DNA of 64,000 nt from Duncaniella dubosii (GCF_004803915.1 NZ_CP039396.1:2852001-2916000), one strand, 5' to 3'. Shown: positions 27,311-37,048, counted from the first letter of the stretch. The notes: generated by a model from the letters alone, not told the origin. Made by a program: numbers and translations.

Positions 27311-28545
27311 ATGAAGAGTACATTTTCAGTAATCTACTACCTCAAGCGTCAGGTAGTGAAAAAGGACGGGACAGTGCCCGTCATGGGACGCATAACGGTG
27401 GACGGCAGCCAGACGCAGTTCAGCTGCAAACTGACCGTCGATCCCAAGCTGTGGGACACCAAAGGGGGACGTGTCACGGGCAGAAGCACGGCGGCACTCG
27501 AAACGAACCGCATGCTTGACAAGATGCGGGTGCGCATCAACAAACATTATCAGGAAATCATGGAGCGTGACAACTTCGTCACGGCAGAAAAGGTCAAAAA
27601 CGCTTTTCTCGGACTGGAACACCGCTACCACACGCTGATGCAGGTGTTCCGGCAGCACAACGAGGACTACGAGAAACAGGTGGAGGCCGGTATGAAAGCC
27701 AAAGGCACGCTCTTGAAGTACAAGACCGTTTACAAGCACCTGCAAGAGTTCCTCACCATCCGCTACCGTGTGAAGGACATCGCCCTGAAAGAGCTTACGC
27801 CCGCTTTCATCTCCGACTTCGAGATGTTCCTGCGCACTGACAAACACTGCTGCACCAATACCGTGTGGCTGTATGTCTGCCCTTGCGGACGATGGTGTTC
27901 ATCGCCATCAACAACGAGTGGCTCACGCGCGACCCGTTCAGGGAGTATGAAATCAAGAAGGAAGAAACGACCCGCAGCTTCCTGACGAAAGAGGAAATCC
28001 GGCTGCTGATGGAGGGCAAACTGAAGAACGCCAAGCAGGAGCTATACCGTGATTTATACCTGTTCTGCGCATTCACGGGCCTGTCGTTCGCCGACATGCG
28101 CAACCTGACGGAAGATAATATCCGCACCTATTTCGACGAACACGAGTGGATAAACATCAACCGCCAGAAAACAGGTGTCGTTTCCAATATCCGGCTGCTT
28201 GACATAGCCAAGCGCATCATCGACAAATACCGGGGTCTGTGCGAGGACGGGAGGATATTCCCCGTGCCGCACTACATGACCTGCCTGTACGGAATCCGTG
28301 CCGTCGCCAAGCGTTGCGGCATCACCAAGCATATCACGTGGCATCAGAGCCGCCACACGGCAGCCACGACGGTGTTCCTCTCCAACGGAGTGCCTATCGA
28401 AACTGTGAGTTCCATGTTAGGGCACAAGAGCATAAAGACAACGCAGATATACGCGAAAATAACCAAAGAGAAGCTCAACCAAGACATGGAGAATCTTGCC
28501 GCGAGATTGAACACGATTGAGGAATTTGCAGGTTGCACCATCTAA
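27311..28545 (+). pseudogene. IntDOT-like tyrosine recombinase (integrase), one-base frameshift
   Basis: Integrases of this family catalyse integration and excision of Bacteroides conjugative transposons. From the ATG at 27311 (MKSTFSVIYYLKRQ) the first 190 residues are in one frame. After CCC at 27880-27882 the rest is in another; adding one C joins LYVCP to LRTMVFIAINNEW and gives 411 residues, the size of IntDOT. The catalytic domain has FTGLSFADMR, with Ser where most recombinases have the first Arg, as described for IntDOT. It then has HQSRH, GHK and the nucleophile Tyr in QIYAKI. Either the integrase is dead or one base is missing from the sequence. Confidence 0.88.
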
Positions 28546-28557
28546 AAAAGAAAAGCC

Positions 28558-28920
28558 ATGAAACGTGACATAATCATCATAGAGGACAAGGCGGTCCGCG
28601 TAACCGGTAACGAGATATGGATGACCGCCGGAGAAATCGCCGGACTGTTCCATACGGGCGTCCCGGCAGTGAACGCCGCCATCAGGGCCGTTCTAAAGAC
28701 GGACGTGCTGAGCGATTACGAAGTGTGCCGCTACATACAACTTGAAAACGGGCTGTACGCGGATGTTTACTCGCTTGAAATCATCATCCCCGTCGCCTTC
28801 CGGCTGAACACTTACTGCACACATGTGTTCCGCACGTGGCTGGTGGGCAAGGCACTCTCGAAGGAGAAGCGGCAGGCATACGTGATGTTCATACAGAACG
28901 GAAAAGCCGGGTATTGCTGA
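28558..28920 (+). CDS. small RhuM-like / DNA-binding protein of the element
   Basis: This 120-residue protein starts 12 bases after the integrase and is probably co-transcribed with it. The middle contains a helix-turn-helix-like stretch (WMTAGEIAGLFHTGVPAVNAAI) followed by VCRYIQLENGLYADVYSLE and an AFRL...FRTWLVGKAL tail, resembling the N-terminal region of RhuM/KilA-N-like proteins often found beside Bacteroides integrases. Its function is unknown; a DNA-binding or regulatory role is inferred only from fold resemblance. Confidence 0.7.
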   Translation: MKRDIIIIEDKAVRVTGNEIWMTAGEIAGLFHTGVPAVNAAIRAVLKTDVLSDYEVCRYIQLENGLYADVYSLEIIIPVAFRLNTYCTHVFRTWLVGKALSKEKRQAYVMFIQNGKAGYC

Positions 28921-28938
28921 ACACGCATACGTGCCAAC

Positions 28939-28987
28939 AAAAAGGAAACGGACAGCCCAATTTGAGTTGTCCGTTTCCTTTTTTCGT
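28939..28987. terminator. bidirectional terminator between the integrase operon and the HTH genes
   Basis: Arms 28939-28954 and 28968-28983 are perfect 16-bp reverse complements with a 13-base loop. They are flanked by an A run on the left and T6 on the right, so the hairpin can end transcription from both sides. Confidence 0.8.
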
Positions 28988-29000
28988 TTTCAGGCTTCTT

Positions 29001-29306
29001 TTATTCCAGCGGCTTGCGGTAATTCGCTTCCAACAGTTCCCGCAGCCCCGATTCGGGGTAAAGCACCTTCCCGCCTAAAAGGATAAAGGGCAGCACCCTG
29101 TTGTTGCGGTACTCCTGCAAGGTGCGGCGGCTGACACGGAGCAGTACCGCCACCTCCCTGTCCGTCAGGTAACGCTCCCCGTCCAGCGGCGGGCGGTAAC
29201 TTTCCAGAAAGGCGGAGAGCCATTTCGAGCCTTTGCGCATATTCTGCACCACGGTGGCAAGCGGCTCGTCCTCCATCGTAAACACTTCATTGTTCTCGTT
29301 CATCAT
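29001..29306 (-). CDS. helix-turn-helix (excisionase-type) protein
   Basis: This 101-residue protein has a winged-helix HTH_17-like domain in its second half: YLTDREVAVLLRVSRRTLQEYR, then VLPFILLGGKVLYPESGLRELLEA. This is the layout of small excisionase/AlpA-like DNA-binding proteins used as recombination directionality factors or regulators. It follows another HTH gene (29346-29645) on the same strand by 39 bases. The start could also be the second Met (29303). An exact role is not known. Confidence 0.8.
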   Translation of the reverse strand: MMNENNEVFTMEDEPLATVVQNMRKGSKWLSAFLESYRPPLDGERYLTDREVAVLLRVSRRTLQEYRNNRVLPFILLGGKVLYPESGLRELLEANYRKPLE

Positions 29307-29345
29307 AACTTCGGATTCAGTGGGTTGTGAATAATAAAAATCAAA

Positions 29346-29645
29346 TCATCTTGCGCCGGGATAGAGCGTGCCGATAAGCGGAATGAGCCTTTTGACCTCC
29401 TCCGGCTTGTAATAGAACCTGCGGTTAATCTGCGAGTAGCCGATAAGCCGCCTGTCGCGCAACGTCTGCAACGTGCGCGGGCTGATCCTCAACTGCCCGC
29501 AGACCTCCTCGCCCGTGAGCCACCTTTCCAGCCGCCCTCCGTCGCTCTTGCGCTTCAAGGCGGCAACCTTCTCCGAGAGGGCGTTGAAGGACGCCACCAT
29601 CATCTCGAAGGTACTTTTCTCGATAGATACTATTTCCATAAGCAA
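29346..29645 (-). CDS. helix-turn-helix (excisionase-type) protein
   Basis: This 99-residue protein has an N-terminal helix (residues about 5-35) followed by an HTH_17-like domain: WLTGEEVCGQLRISPRTLQTLR, then LIGYSQINRRFYYKPEEVKRLI. It is the first gene of a two-gene minus-strand operon. A TACCTTTG box (complement of 29665-29672) is a good -7 element about 20 bases before the start. It is divergent from the 29848 operon across a 200-base regulatory gap. It is a likely recombination accessory factor or repressor, by family only. Confidence 0.8.
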   Translation of the reverse strand: MLMEIVSIEKSTFEMMVASFNALSEKVAALKRKSDGGRLERWLTGEEVCGQLRISPRTLQTLRDRRLIGYSQINRRFYYKPEEVKRLIPLIGTLYPGAR

Positions 29646-29847
29646 AACATTTCAGAGTTTGCCACAAAGGTAACGTCACAGCCGTGAACACGAGCCGTTT
29701 CCCGCTAAAAGGCTGTATGTTGCGCTGTCTGTCCGGGTTACGGAGCCATTTCCCATAAAAATCTTACGTGAGACACGTAGTGAGCTGTTAAAGCCCCTTT
29801 GGTTTATTGCCGAATTTTGCCACAGAAACCAAAAGAAAGGACTGAAT
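29646..29847. promoter_or_regulatory. divergent control region of the HTH/excision genes
   Basis: No gene is seen here. It contains the minus-strand TACCTTTG box (29665-29672). On the plus side TTTG stretches near 29801 and 29815 may belong to the promoter of the 29848 operon. In CTnDOT the corresponding region is where regulatory proteins act on the excision operon; that parallel is inference. Confidence 0.45.
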
Positions 29848-30207
29848 ATGAAAGTGATAACGATGGAAAGTTCCGCCTTCACCGCATTGACGGAACAGAT
29901 AGCCGAAATAGCGGCACACGTGCGTGCCGTTTCGGGCGAAAGCAAGGGAGAATCCCCCGACAGGCTGCTCACCACCCGCGAGGCGGCGCACCTGCTGAAC
30001 GTGAGTTGCCGCACCCTCCAGCGCATGCGCAGCGAACAGCGCATCGCCTATGTCGTGCTGCGCGGCAAGTGCCGCTACCGGCAGTCTGAAATCGACCGCC
30101 TGCTTGCGGACTGCACCGTGGTGGAGGACGCGGCGACACCGACGGAACTGAAACGCAACCACACGCTGCGCACGGGCGGCGGCAAACCCAGAGGAAGGAG
30201 GACGTGA
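29848..30207 (+). CDS. helix-turn-helix excision protein, Xis2c-like position
   Basis: This 119-residue protein has an N-terminal helix (about 5-30) and a central HTH_17 domain: LLTTREAAHLLNVSCRTLQRMR, then YVVLRGKCRYRQSEIDRLLA. A basic tail ends GGGKPRGRRT. It starts a plus-strand operon with the 30211 gene (3-base gap), the DUF3945 gene and the topoisomerase gene. That order matches the CTnDOT excision operon, where two small basic Xis proteins assist integrase-driven excision. The assignment rests on position and fold, not on a full alignment. Confidence 0.78.
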   Translation: MKVITMESSAFTALTEQIAEIAAHVRAVSGESKGESPDRLLTTREAAHLLNVSCRTLQRMRSEQRIAYVVLRGKCRYRQSEIDRLLADCTVVEDAATPTELKRNHTLRTGGGKPRGRRT

Positions 30208-30210
30208 CGT

Positions 30211-30561
30211 ATGGAACTGCTTACCCGAAACAATTTCGAGGACTGGATGCGGAAACTGACGGAACGGCTCGACCGTCAGGACGAACTGCTGCTTTCCTTG
30301 CAGCCGTCCGGCAAAGCCCCGGACCCGATGGACCGTATCAGGATGTTCGACAACCAGGACCTCTGCATGCTGCTCCAGATCAGCAAGCGCACCCTGCAAC
30401 GCTACCGCAGCACCGGCGCGTTGCCGTACAAGACGCTCGGCAAAAAGACCTATTACAGCGAGGAGGACGTGCTGACGTTCCTTTCCGGACACGTAAAGGA
30501 CTTCAAAAAAGAAGATATAGCCTTCTACAAGGCTCGTATCCATAATTTCTTTCAAAAATAA
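30211..30561 (+). CDS. helix-turn-helix excision protein, Xis2d-like position
   Basis: This 116-residue protein has an N-terminal helix containing LTERLDRQDELLLSL and an HTH_17 domain (about 46-90): FDNQDLCMLLQISKRTLQRYR, then ALPYKTLGKKTYYSEEDVLTFL. It follows the previous HTH gene by three bases, so the two are co-translated, and it precedes DUF3945 by 19 bases. By position it is the second excisionase of a CTnDOT-type excision operon. Confidence 0.78.
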   Translation: MELLTRNNFEDWMRKLTERLDRQDELLLSLQPSGKAPDPMDRIRMFDNQDLCMLLQISKRTLQRYRSTGALPYKTLGKKTYYSEEDVLTFLSGHVKDFKKEDIAFYKARIHNFFQK

Positions 30562-30580
30562 CCATTAAAACATTTTTCAG

Positions 30581-32153
30581 ATGGCAAAGAAAAAAGACGA
30601 AAAGGACGTGCTGATTGTCCGTGACGAGAAGACGGGCGAAATCAGCGTGGTAGCCGGGCTGAACGCCGACGGCTCCCCAAGCGCACCCCGCGAAAGCGGA
30701 GAACGCGCAAAGTTTCCTGCAATTCGACCGCCACGGCGACGTGCTGGACAACTTCTTCAAGAACTTCTTCCGGCAGTGTAAGGAACCCAGCCGCTTCGGT
30801 TTCTACCGTGTCGCGGCAGACCAAGCCGACAAACTGCTGGAGGTTATCAAGGACTTGCTGAAAGACCCCGACGGCAACAAGGAGATGCTTGCGCCCCACA
30901 AGGTGGACACCTCCGGCTACGAGAAGAAAGTGCAGGAGGAACAGGCGGCTGAAAAGCCTGAACAGAAACAGGAAGAACCTAAAAAACAGGAAGAAATGGA
31001 ACAGAAAAATGAACAGAATCAGGAAAGCCCGCAGCAGACGCAGGGCAACCGGGGCTACCAGCCCATCGACGAGAGCAAGATCAACTGGCAGGAGCTGGAA
31101 GAGAAATGGGGTGTGAAACGCGATGACCTTGAGAAGTCCGGCGACCTGACCAAGATGCTCAACTACGGCAAATCCGATTTGGTGAGAGTGTCGCCCAATT
31201 TCGGCGGCGAGGCTTTCGAGCTGGACGCGCGCCTCTCCTTCAAGAAAGACAGCGAGGGTAATGTCAGCCTTGTGCCGCACTTCATACGCAAGGAGCAGAA
31301 GCTCGACGAGTACAAGGAACACAAGTTTTCCGATGAAGACCGTAAGAACCTGCGCGAAACGGGCAACCTCGGCAGGGTCGTGGACATCGTGGACAGGGAA
31401 ACGGGCGAGATCATCCCCTCGTTCATCAGCATCGACCGCAAGACGAACGAGATTACCGACATCCCGGCAAACAAGGTGCGCATACCGGAGCGCATCGGCA
31501 AGACGGAAATCACCAAGCAGGAGCAGGACATGCTCCGCGCCGGGCTGCCCGTGCGCGACAAACTTATCGAGCGCAAGGACGGCAGGAAGTTCGTCACCAC
31601 CCTTCAGGTGAACGTGGAGCAGCGCGGTGTGGAGTTCGTGCCGGGGACCGGCAGGTCGCCCCGTGCCGCACAGGCACAGGAAGCCAAGAACAATCCCATA
31701 CAGGGACAGGCACAGGACGCGGAGAACGCCGCAGCCATACAGAACGGGCAACGCCGCAACTCGTGGACGAACGCCGACGGCAGTATCCGCCCCATCAGCA
31801 AATGGAGCGGCGTGGAGTTCACCGAGCAGCAGAAAGCCGACTACGTGGCGGGCAAAGCCGTGAAACTGGAGAACGTGACCGACAAGCAGGGCTTCCACGC
31901 CACGATGTACATCAGGTTCAATCCGGAGAAGGGACGTCCGTACCGCTACGACACCGACCCCGACAACGCACAGAAGGTCGCACCCTCCAACGAGAGCCGC
32001 ACGCAGGTGGCGGTGAACAGCGAGGGCAAGACCAACGAAGCGACCAAGAACCTGAAAGAGCCGTTGCGGGAGGGACAGACCGCCCCGAAGGACACCGCGC
32101 AGCAACAGCAGCAGGAGAACGGCAAAAAGAGAAACAAGGGCATGAGGATGTAA
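30581..32153 (+). pseudogene. DUF3945 protein (Orf3 position of the excision operon), two one-base deletions
   Basis: The reading frame starts MAKKKDEKDVLIVRDEKTGE and is lost in two C runs (30675-30678 and 30686-30689). Adding one C to each restores GSPKRTPAKAENAQSF and joins the large downstream frame (DNFFKNFFRQCKEPSRFGFYRV onward), for 524 residues. The protein has a charged E/K/Q-rich linker (about residues 125-160), DUF3945-type repeats with YKEHKFSDEDRKNLRETGNLG and WSGVEFTEQQKADYVAGKAV, and a Q-rich basic C-terminus. Its biochemical function is unknown. Two breaks 11 bases apart, both in C runs, fit sequencing error better than sequential mutation. Confidence 0.8.
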
Positions 32154-32213
32154 CCCTGTGTCCGCCACTGAATCCGAAGTAAACATTTGTAAAATTTCAA
32201 AACAGAAAAAAAC

Positions 32214-33420
32214 ATGAAGACAATCATTGCTGAAAAGCCATCCGTGGCACGTGAGATCGCCCGCATCGTGGGCGCGACAAAAAGAGAGGAAGGATATTTC
32301 GAGGGAGGCGGCTATGCCGTGACATGGGCGTTCGGACACCTCGTGCAGCTTGCCATGCCCGACGGCTACGGCATACGCGGCTTCGTCCGCGACAACCTGC
32401 CCGTCATACCGGATACCTTCACGCTCGTTCCCCGTCAGGTAAAGACGGACAAGGGCTACAAGCCCGACAGCGGCGTGGTGTCGCAGATCAAGACCGTCAC
32501 CCGGCTATTCAAGGAAAGCGAACAGATCATCGTGGCGACCGATGCAGGACGAGAAGGTGAACTTATCTTCCGATACCTCTACCATTATATCGGATGTACT
32601 ACTCCTTTCGTGCGCCTCTGGATAAGCTCGCTTACCGACAAGGCTATCCGCGAGGGATTACGCAACCTTGAAACGGGCAGCAAGTATGACAACCTCTATC
32701 TTGCTGCCAAAGCGCGGAGCGAATCCGACTGGCTCGTGGGTATCAACGGCACTCAGGCACTCTCCATCGCCGCCGGACACGGCACGTACTCCGTCGGACG
32801 GGTACAGACACCCACGCTGGCAATGGTATGCGCACGTTACTGGGAGAACCGTCGTTTCACGGTGGAACCTTTCTGGCAGCTCCATATTGCCGCCGACGAT
32901 GGCAACGGCGAAGTGGTGAAATTCTCCTCTTCCGAGAAATGGAAAGCAAAAGAGCCTGCGACGGAACTATATAATAAGGTGAAGGAAGCAGGCACAGCCA
33001 CCGTCACGAAAGCCGAGCGCAAGGAGAAGATAGAGGACACTCCTCTCCTGTACGACCTGACCACGCTCCAGAAGGAGGCCAACGCCAAACACGGCTTCAC
33101 GGCGGAGCAGACACTTGAAATCGCGCAGAAGCTCTACGAGAAGAAACTTATCACCTATCCGAGAACCGGAAGCCGCTACATCCCGAAGACGTGTTCGTGG
33201 AAATCCCCAAGCTGCTCGCCTTCATCGGCAACTTGCCCGAATGGAAAGACAAAGTCAATCCGAAGGCAGTGCCTACACGCCGCAGCGTGGACGGCGGCAA
33301 GGTAACAGACCACCATGCCCTACTCGTCACGGGCGAGAAACCGCTGTTCCTCTCCAAAGAAGATAATACCGTCTATCAGATGATTGCCGGACGCATGATT
33401 GAGGCTTTCTCTGAAAAATG
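32214..33420 (+). pseudogene. topB: type IA DNA topoisomerase III (Exc), 5' part, frameshifted and interrupted by IS66
   Basis: Exc of CTnDOT is a topoisomerase III. The TOPRIM domain is at the start (MKTIIAEKPSVAREIARIVG, then DAGREGELIFRY). The catalytic tyrosine is in LITYPRTGSRY. At about 33182-33184 a C is missing: IPKTCSWK should read IPEDVFVEIPKLLAFIG, which is the next frame through 33420. Insertion of IS66 after 33420 separates the gene from its 3' part at 35991. Removing the IS, one 8-bp duplication and the frameshift gives 696 residues. Confidence 0.88.
33413..33420 (+). repeat. target-site duplication of IS66 copy 1 (left copy)
   Basis: GAAAAATG at 33413-33420 is repeated at 35991-35998, directly flanking the IS. 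An 8-bp duplication is the IS66 standard. It defines both ends of the IS exactly. Confidence 0.9.
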
Positions 33421-33453
33421 GTACAACCGTCCGCGACAGCAGGTATAGCTTAA

Positions 33454-33488
33454 AAAAATAGCCGTCCAGGTTTTGGGCGGCTATTTTT
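33454..33488 (-). terminator. terminator of the IS66 copy 1 operon
   Basis: The same hairpin as in copy 2, mirrored: two 11-base arms (33454-33464 and 33478-33488), beginning in the stop codon region of tnpC. Confidence 0.6.
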
Positions 33489-35082
33489 GTGAGAGTTTCC
33501 AGCGGTCGGGAAGCAGGTCGCGGTATTTTTCGATCGGGGTGTTTGGCGGCCATGCGGCACATCGGTCGATTATGTCGCAGAAGTAGTCGAAGACGTTGAC
33601 TCCGCAGCGGTGGCAGGTGATCGCAAGAGAGTGGTACAGGGCGGCGGCTTCGGCTCCGGAGTGGGAGCCGATTGTAAGTCGGCGACGGGTCAGGGATATG
33701 TAGCGGTTGATTCGCTCGACTTCGTTGTTGTCGAGTCTGTAGGTGGGTGAGGCAAAGATGCGTGGTATCTCGTCCCATTGTTTGAGTGCATGTTCGGTGG
33801 CGGCGAGCAGCGGGTCGTCGGGTGGCACGCCGATGCGGTCTTTGACTGCTGTCAGTCTCATGCGGATTTTCTCGAGCATCACCTTGGAGTATCGTTGTCT
33901 CCACTCAAGGTGCTTTCCCGCCGTCCATCCGTCTTTGCCTATGCGGTGCTGATGCTCGAAGTGGTAAAGGAGTCCGAAGAGCTTTGCTATTTCCTGCGCC
34001 TTTGGATTGTCTTTCAGATCGAGAAACTTTCGCTTGATGTGCTGCAGGCATGGCAAGCGTTTTATCCCGCTCATCCCACCGATTCCGATATGCCGGTATC
34101 CCGAGTAATAGTCGCACTGGAAGGCTCCGTTGAAGCCTTTTATGTGTTGCTCGAAGACTTCGGCCGAGCGGGAGCCGTCGTCATAGAAGAAGTACACAAG
34201 CCCGGTTGTCATGCCGACGAACACCCATATGTAGCCTTTCTTGATCTTTCTTCCCGAAGGAGTTGCCACCTGCAGCCGCACTTTCTGATAGGTCTCGTCA
34301 CCGCAGATATAATTGTCCGCGACTATTGCCTGACCCAGCGCCTTGTATAGATTTTCCAGATGTACCCTTACCTTACTTACGAGCTTCTGTGCGGTGCCTT
34401 TGTCAAGGTCGAAGCCGTGGGCACGGAAGTATTCGACAGCATTTTCAAGTGGCATGCAGTGGAGATAGCGTAGCTCGGCGAGTCCGGCTATGAAGGAAGA
34501 TGTATACTGCGAGTTAAGCAGCGGTGTGGCGGGTGCGGAACCTTTGTATATTTTCTCGTCCTGCACGTATTTTCTGACCTTGTAGATAATTTTTTTGAAG
34601 CGCATCGGCTCCATGACGTAGCGCACGACATCGCACTCGCCGATAAACGTCGCCGCCTCGGGATTGAAGTCCGGACTGTCAGGCTCCACTATAATGGTCT
34701 CCACCTCACACTCCGGATGCGTCTTCCTTTTGGCGCCGTTGTTGGTACGTTTCTTCTCTGGCTTCTGCTGTCGAGTTTCGGATGTGGCAGGAGTCGTCAC
34801 CGGTTTCTTCTGACGCTCCGACGGCGAGCCCTGCAGACGCTGCACTGCCTGACGCGCGGCTTTCTCTTTGCTCAGTTCCGCACTTTTGCCTTTCATAGCC
34901 TCCTCCATTGAGGCCATTTGCTTGCGCAGTTCATCTACAGTCGCCACAAGCTTCTCGTTGGTCGACTGCAGCTTTTCATTGGATAAAGTAAGCGAGCTGA
35001 CAGAGGCCAACGCCTCGTCGAGCCGCCCTTGAAGGAACTCGATCTGACGTTGCAGAAACTCTATCAACTCGTTCTTTTTCAT
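33481..35082 (-). CDS. tnpC: IS66 transposase TnpC, copy 1
   Basis: The 533-residue DDE transposase has an N-terminal coiled coil (about 1-85, heptad Leu), a basic linker, a zinc-binding/HTH region and the catalytic core. The core has GDETYQKV (first Asp), QCDYYSGYRHIG (second Asp) and NNEVERINR (catalytic Glu). The IS66 C-terminal tail ends IEKYRDLLPDRWKLSQK. It is complete and identical to the TnpC of copy 2. A GTAACTTTACACC stretch just before the ATG may act as a local promoter. Confidence 0.95.
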   Translation of the reverse strand: MKKNELIEFLQRQIEFLQGRLDEALASVSSLTLSNEKLQSTNEKLVATVDELRKQMASMEEAMKGKSAELSKEKAARQAVQRLQGSPSERQKKPVTTPATSETRQQKPEKKRTNNGAKRKTHPECEVETIIVEPDSPDFNPEAATFIGECDVVRYVMEPMRFKKIIYKVRKYVQDEKIYKGSAPATPLLNSQYTSSFIAGLAELRYLHCMPLENAVEYFRAHGFDLDKGTAQKLVSKVRVHLENLYKALGQAIVADNYICGDETYQKVRLQVATPSGRKIKKGYIWVFVGMTTGLVYFFYDDGSRSAEVFEQHIKGFNGAFQCDYYSGYRHIGIGGMSGIKRLPCLQHIKRKFLDLKDNPKAQEIAKLFGLLYHFEHQHRIGKDGWTAGKHLEWRQRYSKVMLEKIRMRLTAVKDRIGVPPDDPLLAATEHALKQWDEIPRIFASPTYRLDNNEVERINRYISLTRRRLTIGSHSGAEAAALYHSLAITCHRCGVNVFDYFCDIIDRCAAWPPNTPIEKYRDLLPDRWKLSQK

Positions 35083-35160
35083 GGTGTAAAGTTACAAAAA
35101 ATATCTGACATTTGCAACTTTCCACGCCATTTATTTATTTGATTAACAAATTATTAAGCC

Positions 35161-35520
35161 TTATTTTACGGCCATTCTGAAGCGATTTTCGACCATCACC
35201 TTCACAGGCGTGAGGCCCCTCATCAGCATATAGAAATCGTCCCATTGGAGCCTGCGCACGCCGTCATCGCCCTTTTTGAGCACCTCCCGGAAACGGCCTC
35301 GCGACAGTCTTTTTGTGTACATCAAAAATCCGTCGCCATCCCATTTCAACGCCTTCATGGTCTTGCGGTCCTTTGAGAAAAACACATACACATCGCCCGA
35401 TGCCGGAGAATGCCCCTTCCACGACCACACCATCTGGGCCAGACCCCGGATGCCGTAGCGCATCGATACCGGCTGCCGGCATACCCAGAGCCGCATATCC
35501 GCCTCAAGACTCCACATCAC
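35161..35520 (-). CDS. tnpB: IS66 accessory protein TnpB, copy 1
   Basis: This 119-residue protein of the IS66 Orf2 (TnpB) family contains VYVFFSKDRKTMKALKWDGDG and LYTKRL-like segments (here MYTKRLSRGRF), the family signature. It is required with TnpA for transposition in characterised IS66 elements. It overlaps the end of tnpA by 17 bases, implying coupled translation. Confidence 0.93.
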   Translation of the reverse strand: MMWSLEADMRLWVCRQPVSMRYGIRGLAQMVWSWKGHSPASGDVYVFFSKDRKTMKALKWDGDGFLMYTKRLSRGRFREVLKKGDDGVRRLQWDDFYMLMRGLTPVKVMVENRFRMAVK

Positions 35521-35920
35521 TCCTGCGTGTCATGACATCCACCAGAAGCGCCAGCCCCTCCGCGCTTATCTCTCCCAGACTCACGCCTCGGCCCCAACCG
35601 AGTTCGATGTGCACGTCACGCACGACACTGGTGGCACCGACATCCCGGCTCTCATCCGCAACCTGAATACCGGGAACCTTAACCTCCCGGAATAACGGCC
35701 CGCCACCTTCCCGCGACGAATCCGGTCTCTCCGGCAGACTGCGTTGATAATCGCTTATGCTGATTTTGCGGCGCCGAAGCCACTCATAAAGCCGCTGGAC
35801 GTTGACGCCGGTACCGGCACAGAAACGGTTCAATGCGATATAGCCGTCTGTCTCGCATTGATTCTTGTAACGCGTCCATGTCTCTGAATAGACATCGGAC
35901 AAAGACTTGTTATAACCCAT
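35504..35920 (-). CDS. tnpA: IS66 accessory protein TnpA, copy 1
   Basis: This 138-residue protein from the ATG MGYNKSLSDVYSETW has a helix-turn-helix region in the first half (FCAGTGVNVQRLYEWLRRRK) and a variable C-terminus. A TTG six codons upstream is a less likely start because the IS promoter -7 box overlaps it. It is identical to TnpA of copy 2. Confidence 0.88.
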   Translation of the reverse strand: MGYNKSLSDVYSETWTRYKNQCETDGYIALNRFCAGTGVNVQRLYEWLRRRKISISDYQRSLPERPDSSREGGGPLFREVKVPGIQVADESRDVGATSVVRDVHIELGWGRGVSLGEISAEGLALLVDVMTRRSDVES

Positions 35921-35990
35921 GATTCTTTTTGTCGACAAAGATACAACTCTCTTTCGGAGTTCGTCAATATGCTATCGCGGATGGTTGTAC

Positions 35991-36881
35991 GAAAAATGCG
36001 TCAAAGACACCGCTACTGTTACGGCGGAGTGTGCCGGAGTAGAGTTCGTGGCAAAAGGCAGCATCATCAAACAAGCCGGGTGGCGTGCCGTTTATGTCGA
36101 GGAAGAGAAAGAGGAAACCATCATCCCCGGCTGGCAGGAAGGCGATACGCTGGCACTGAAAGCCGCTTCCATCACGGAGGGAAAGACCAAACCCAAGCCG
36201 CTGCATACCGAAGCCACTCTACTGTCCGCAATGGAAACGGCAGGCAAGGAGATTGAGGACGACGCACTGCGGCAGGCATTGAAGGACTGCGGCATCGGCA
36301 CCCCCGCCACCCGTGCGGCGATTATCGAAACGCTCTTCAAGCGCGGATACATGGAACGCTGCAAGAAGTCGCTTGTGCCGACTGAAAAAGGGCTTGCCCT
36401 CCATTCGGTCGTGAAGACGATGCGCATCGCTGACGTCGCCATGACGGGCGAATGGGAGAAGAATCTGGCACGCATCGAGCGTGGCGAGCTGCCCGCCGAC
36501 ACTTTCCGCAAGGAGATAGAGGCTTACACACGCGAAATCACCTCCGAACTGCTCTCGTGCGACAAGCTGTTCTCCCGCAGGGATTCGGGCTGCAAGTGCC
36601 CCAAGTGCGGAACGGGCAGTATGCAGTTCTACGGCAAGGTCGTCCGCTGCGACAACGCGGAATGCGGGCTGCCCGTGTTCCGCCTGAAGTCAAACCGTAC
36701 CCTCACCGATGACGAGATCAAAGACCTGCTTACAGACGGACACACGAAGCTGCTCAAAGGCTTCAAGAGCAAGCAGGGCAAGAGTTTCGATGCCATAGTA
36801 GCCTTTGACGGGGAGTATAACACGACTTTCGTGTTCCCCGAAAGGAAAAGTAAGGCAACCTCTGCGAGAAGAAGAAAATAA
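35991..36881 (+). pseudogene. topB: type IA DNA topoisomerase III (Exc), 3' part
   Basis: This continues the gene after the IS: EKCVKDTATVTAECAGVEFVAKG in frame, the GIGTPATRAAIIETL helix typical of topoisomerase I/III, MTGEWEKNLARIERGE, and a C-terminal zinc ribbon (CPKCGTGSMQ, then CDNAECG) with a basic tail ending SARRRK. The first eight bases are the second copy of the target duplication. Without its start the fragment cannot be translated as a topoisomerase. Confidence 0.87.
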
Positions 36882-37048
36882 TGAGTAACTTTGCCACTGA
36901 TTCAGAGTAATGAATTGTTCTTCGATACCGGATTACACTCATGCTTTGGATTTAGTGGTGGCACTCGGAGGGATACCGAGTGCCTTTTCTTTCTCCTTTC
37001 AGACAATTATCCCGGTCATGATTTACCAATCCACTAAATTCCAAAGTA

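Larger units (their letters stand above)
33421..35990 (-). mobile_element. IS66-family insertion sequence, copy 1 (2,570 bp)
   Basis: The ends are GTACAACCGTCCGCGACAG at 33421 and its imperfect inverse CTATCGCGGATGGTTGTAC at 35990. The element is flanked by the 8-bp direct repeat GAAAAATG. It carries tnpA, tnpB and tnpC reading leftward. It interrupts the topoisomerase gene. Its three proteins are identical to those of copy 2 (38675-41244), which has the same length and opposite orientation. Confidence 0.95.

Noticed and set aside
30642..32339. 565-codon open frame on the minus strand
   Set aside because: It mirrors the GC-rich DUF3945 gene, is Leu/Val/Arg-rich, and matches no family; the plus-strand gene explains the open frame.
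33778..34350. 190-codon frames opposite TnpC in both IS66 copies (also 40315-40887)
   Set aside because: They are antisense shadows of the transposase.
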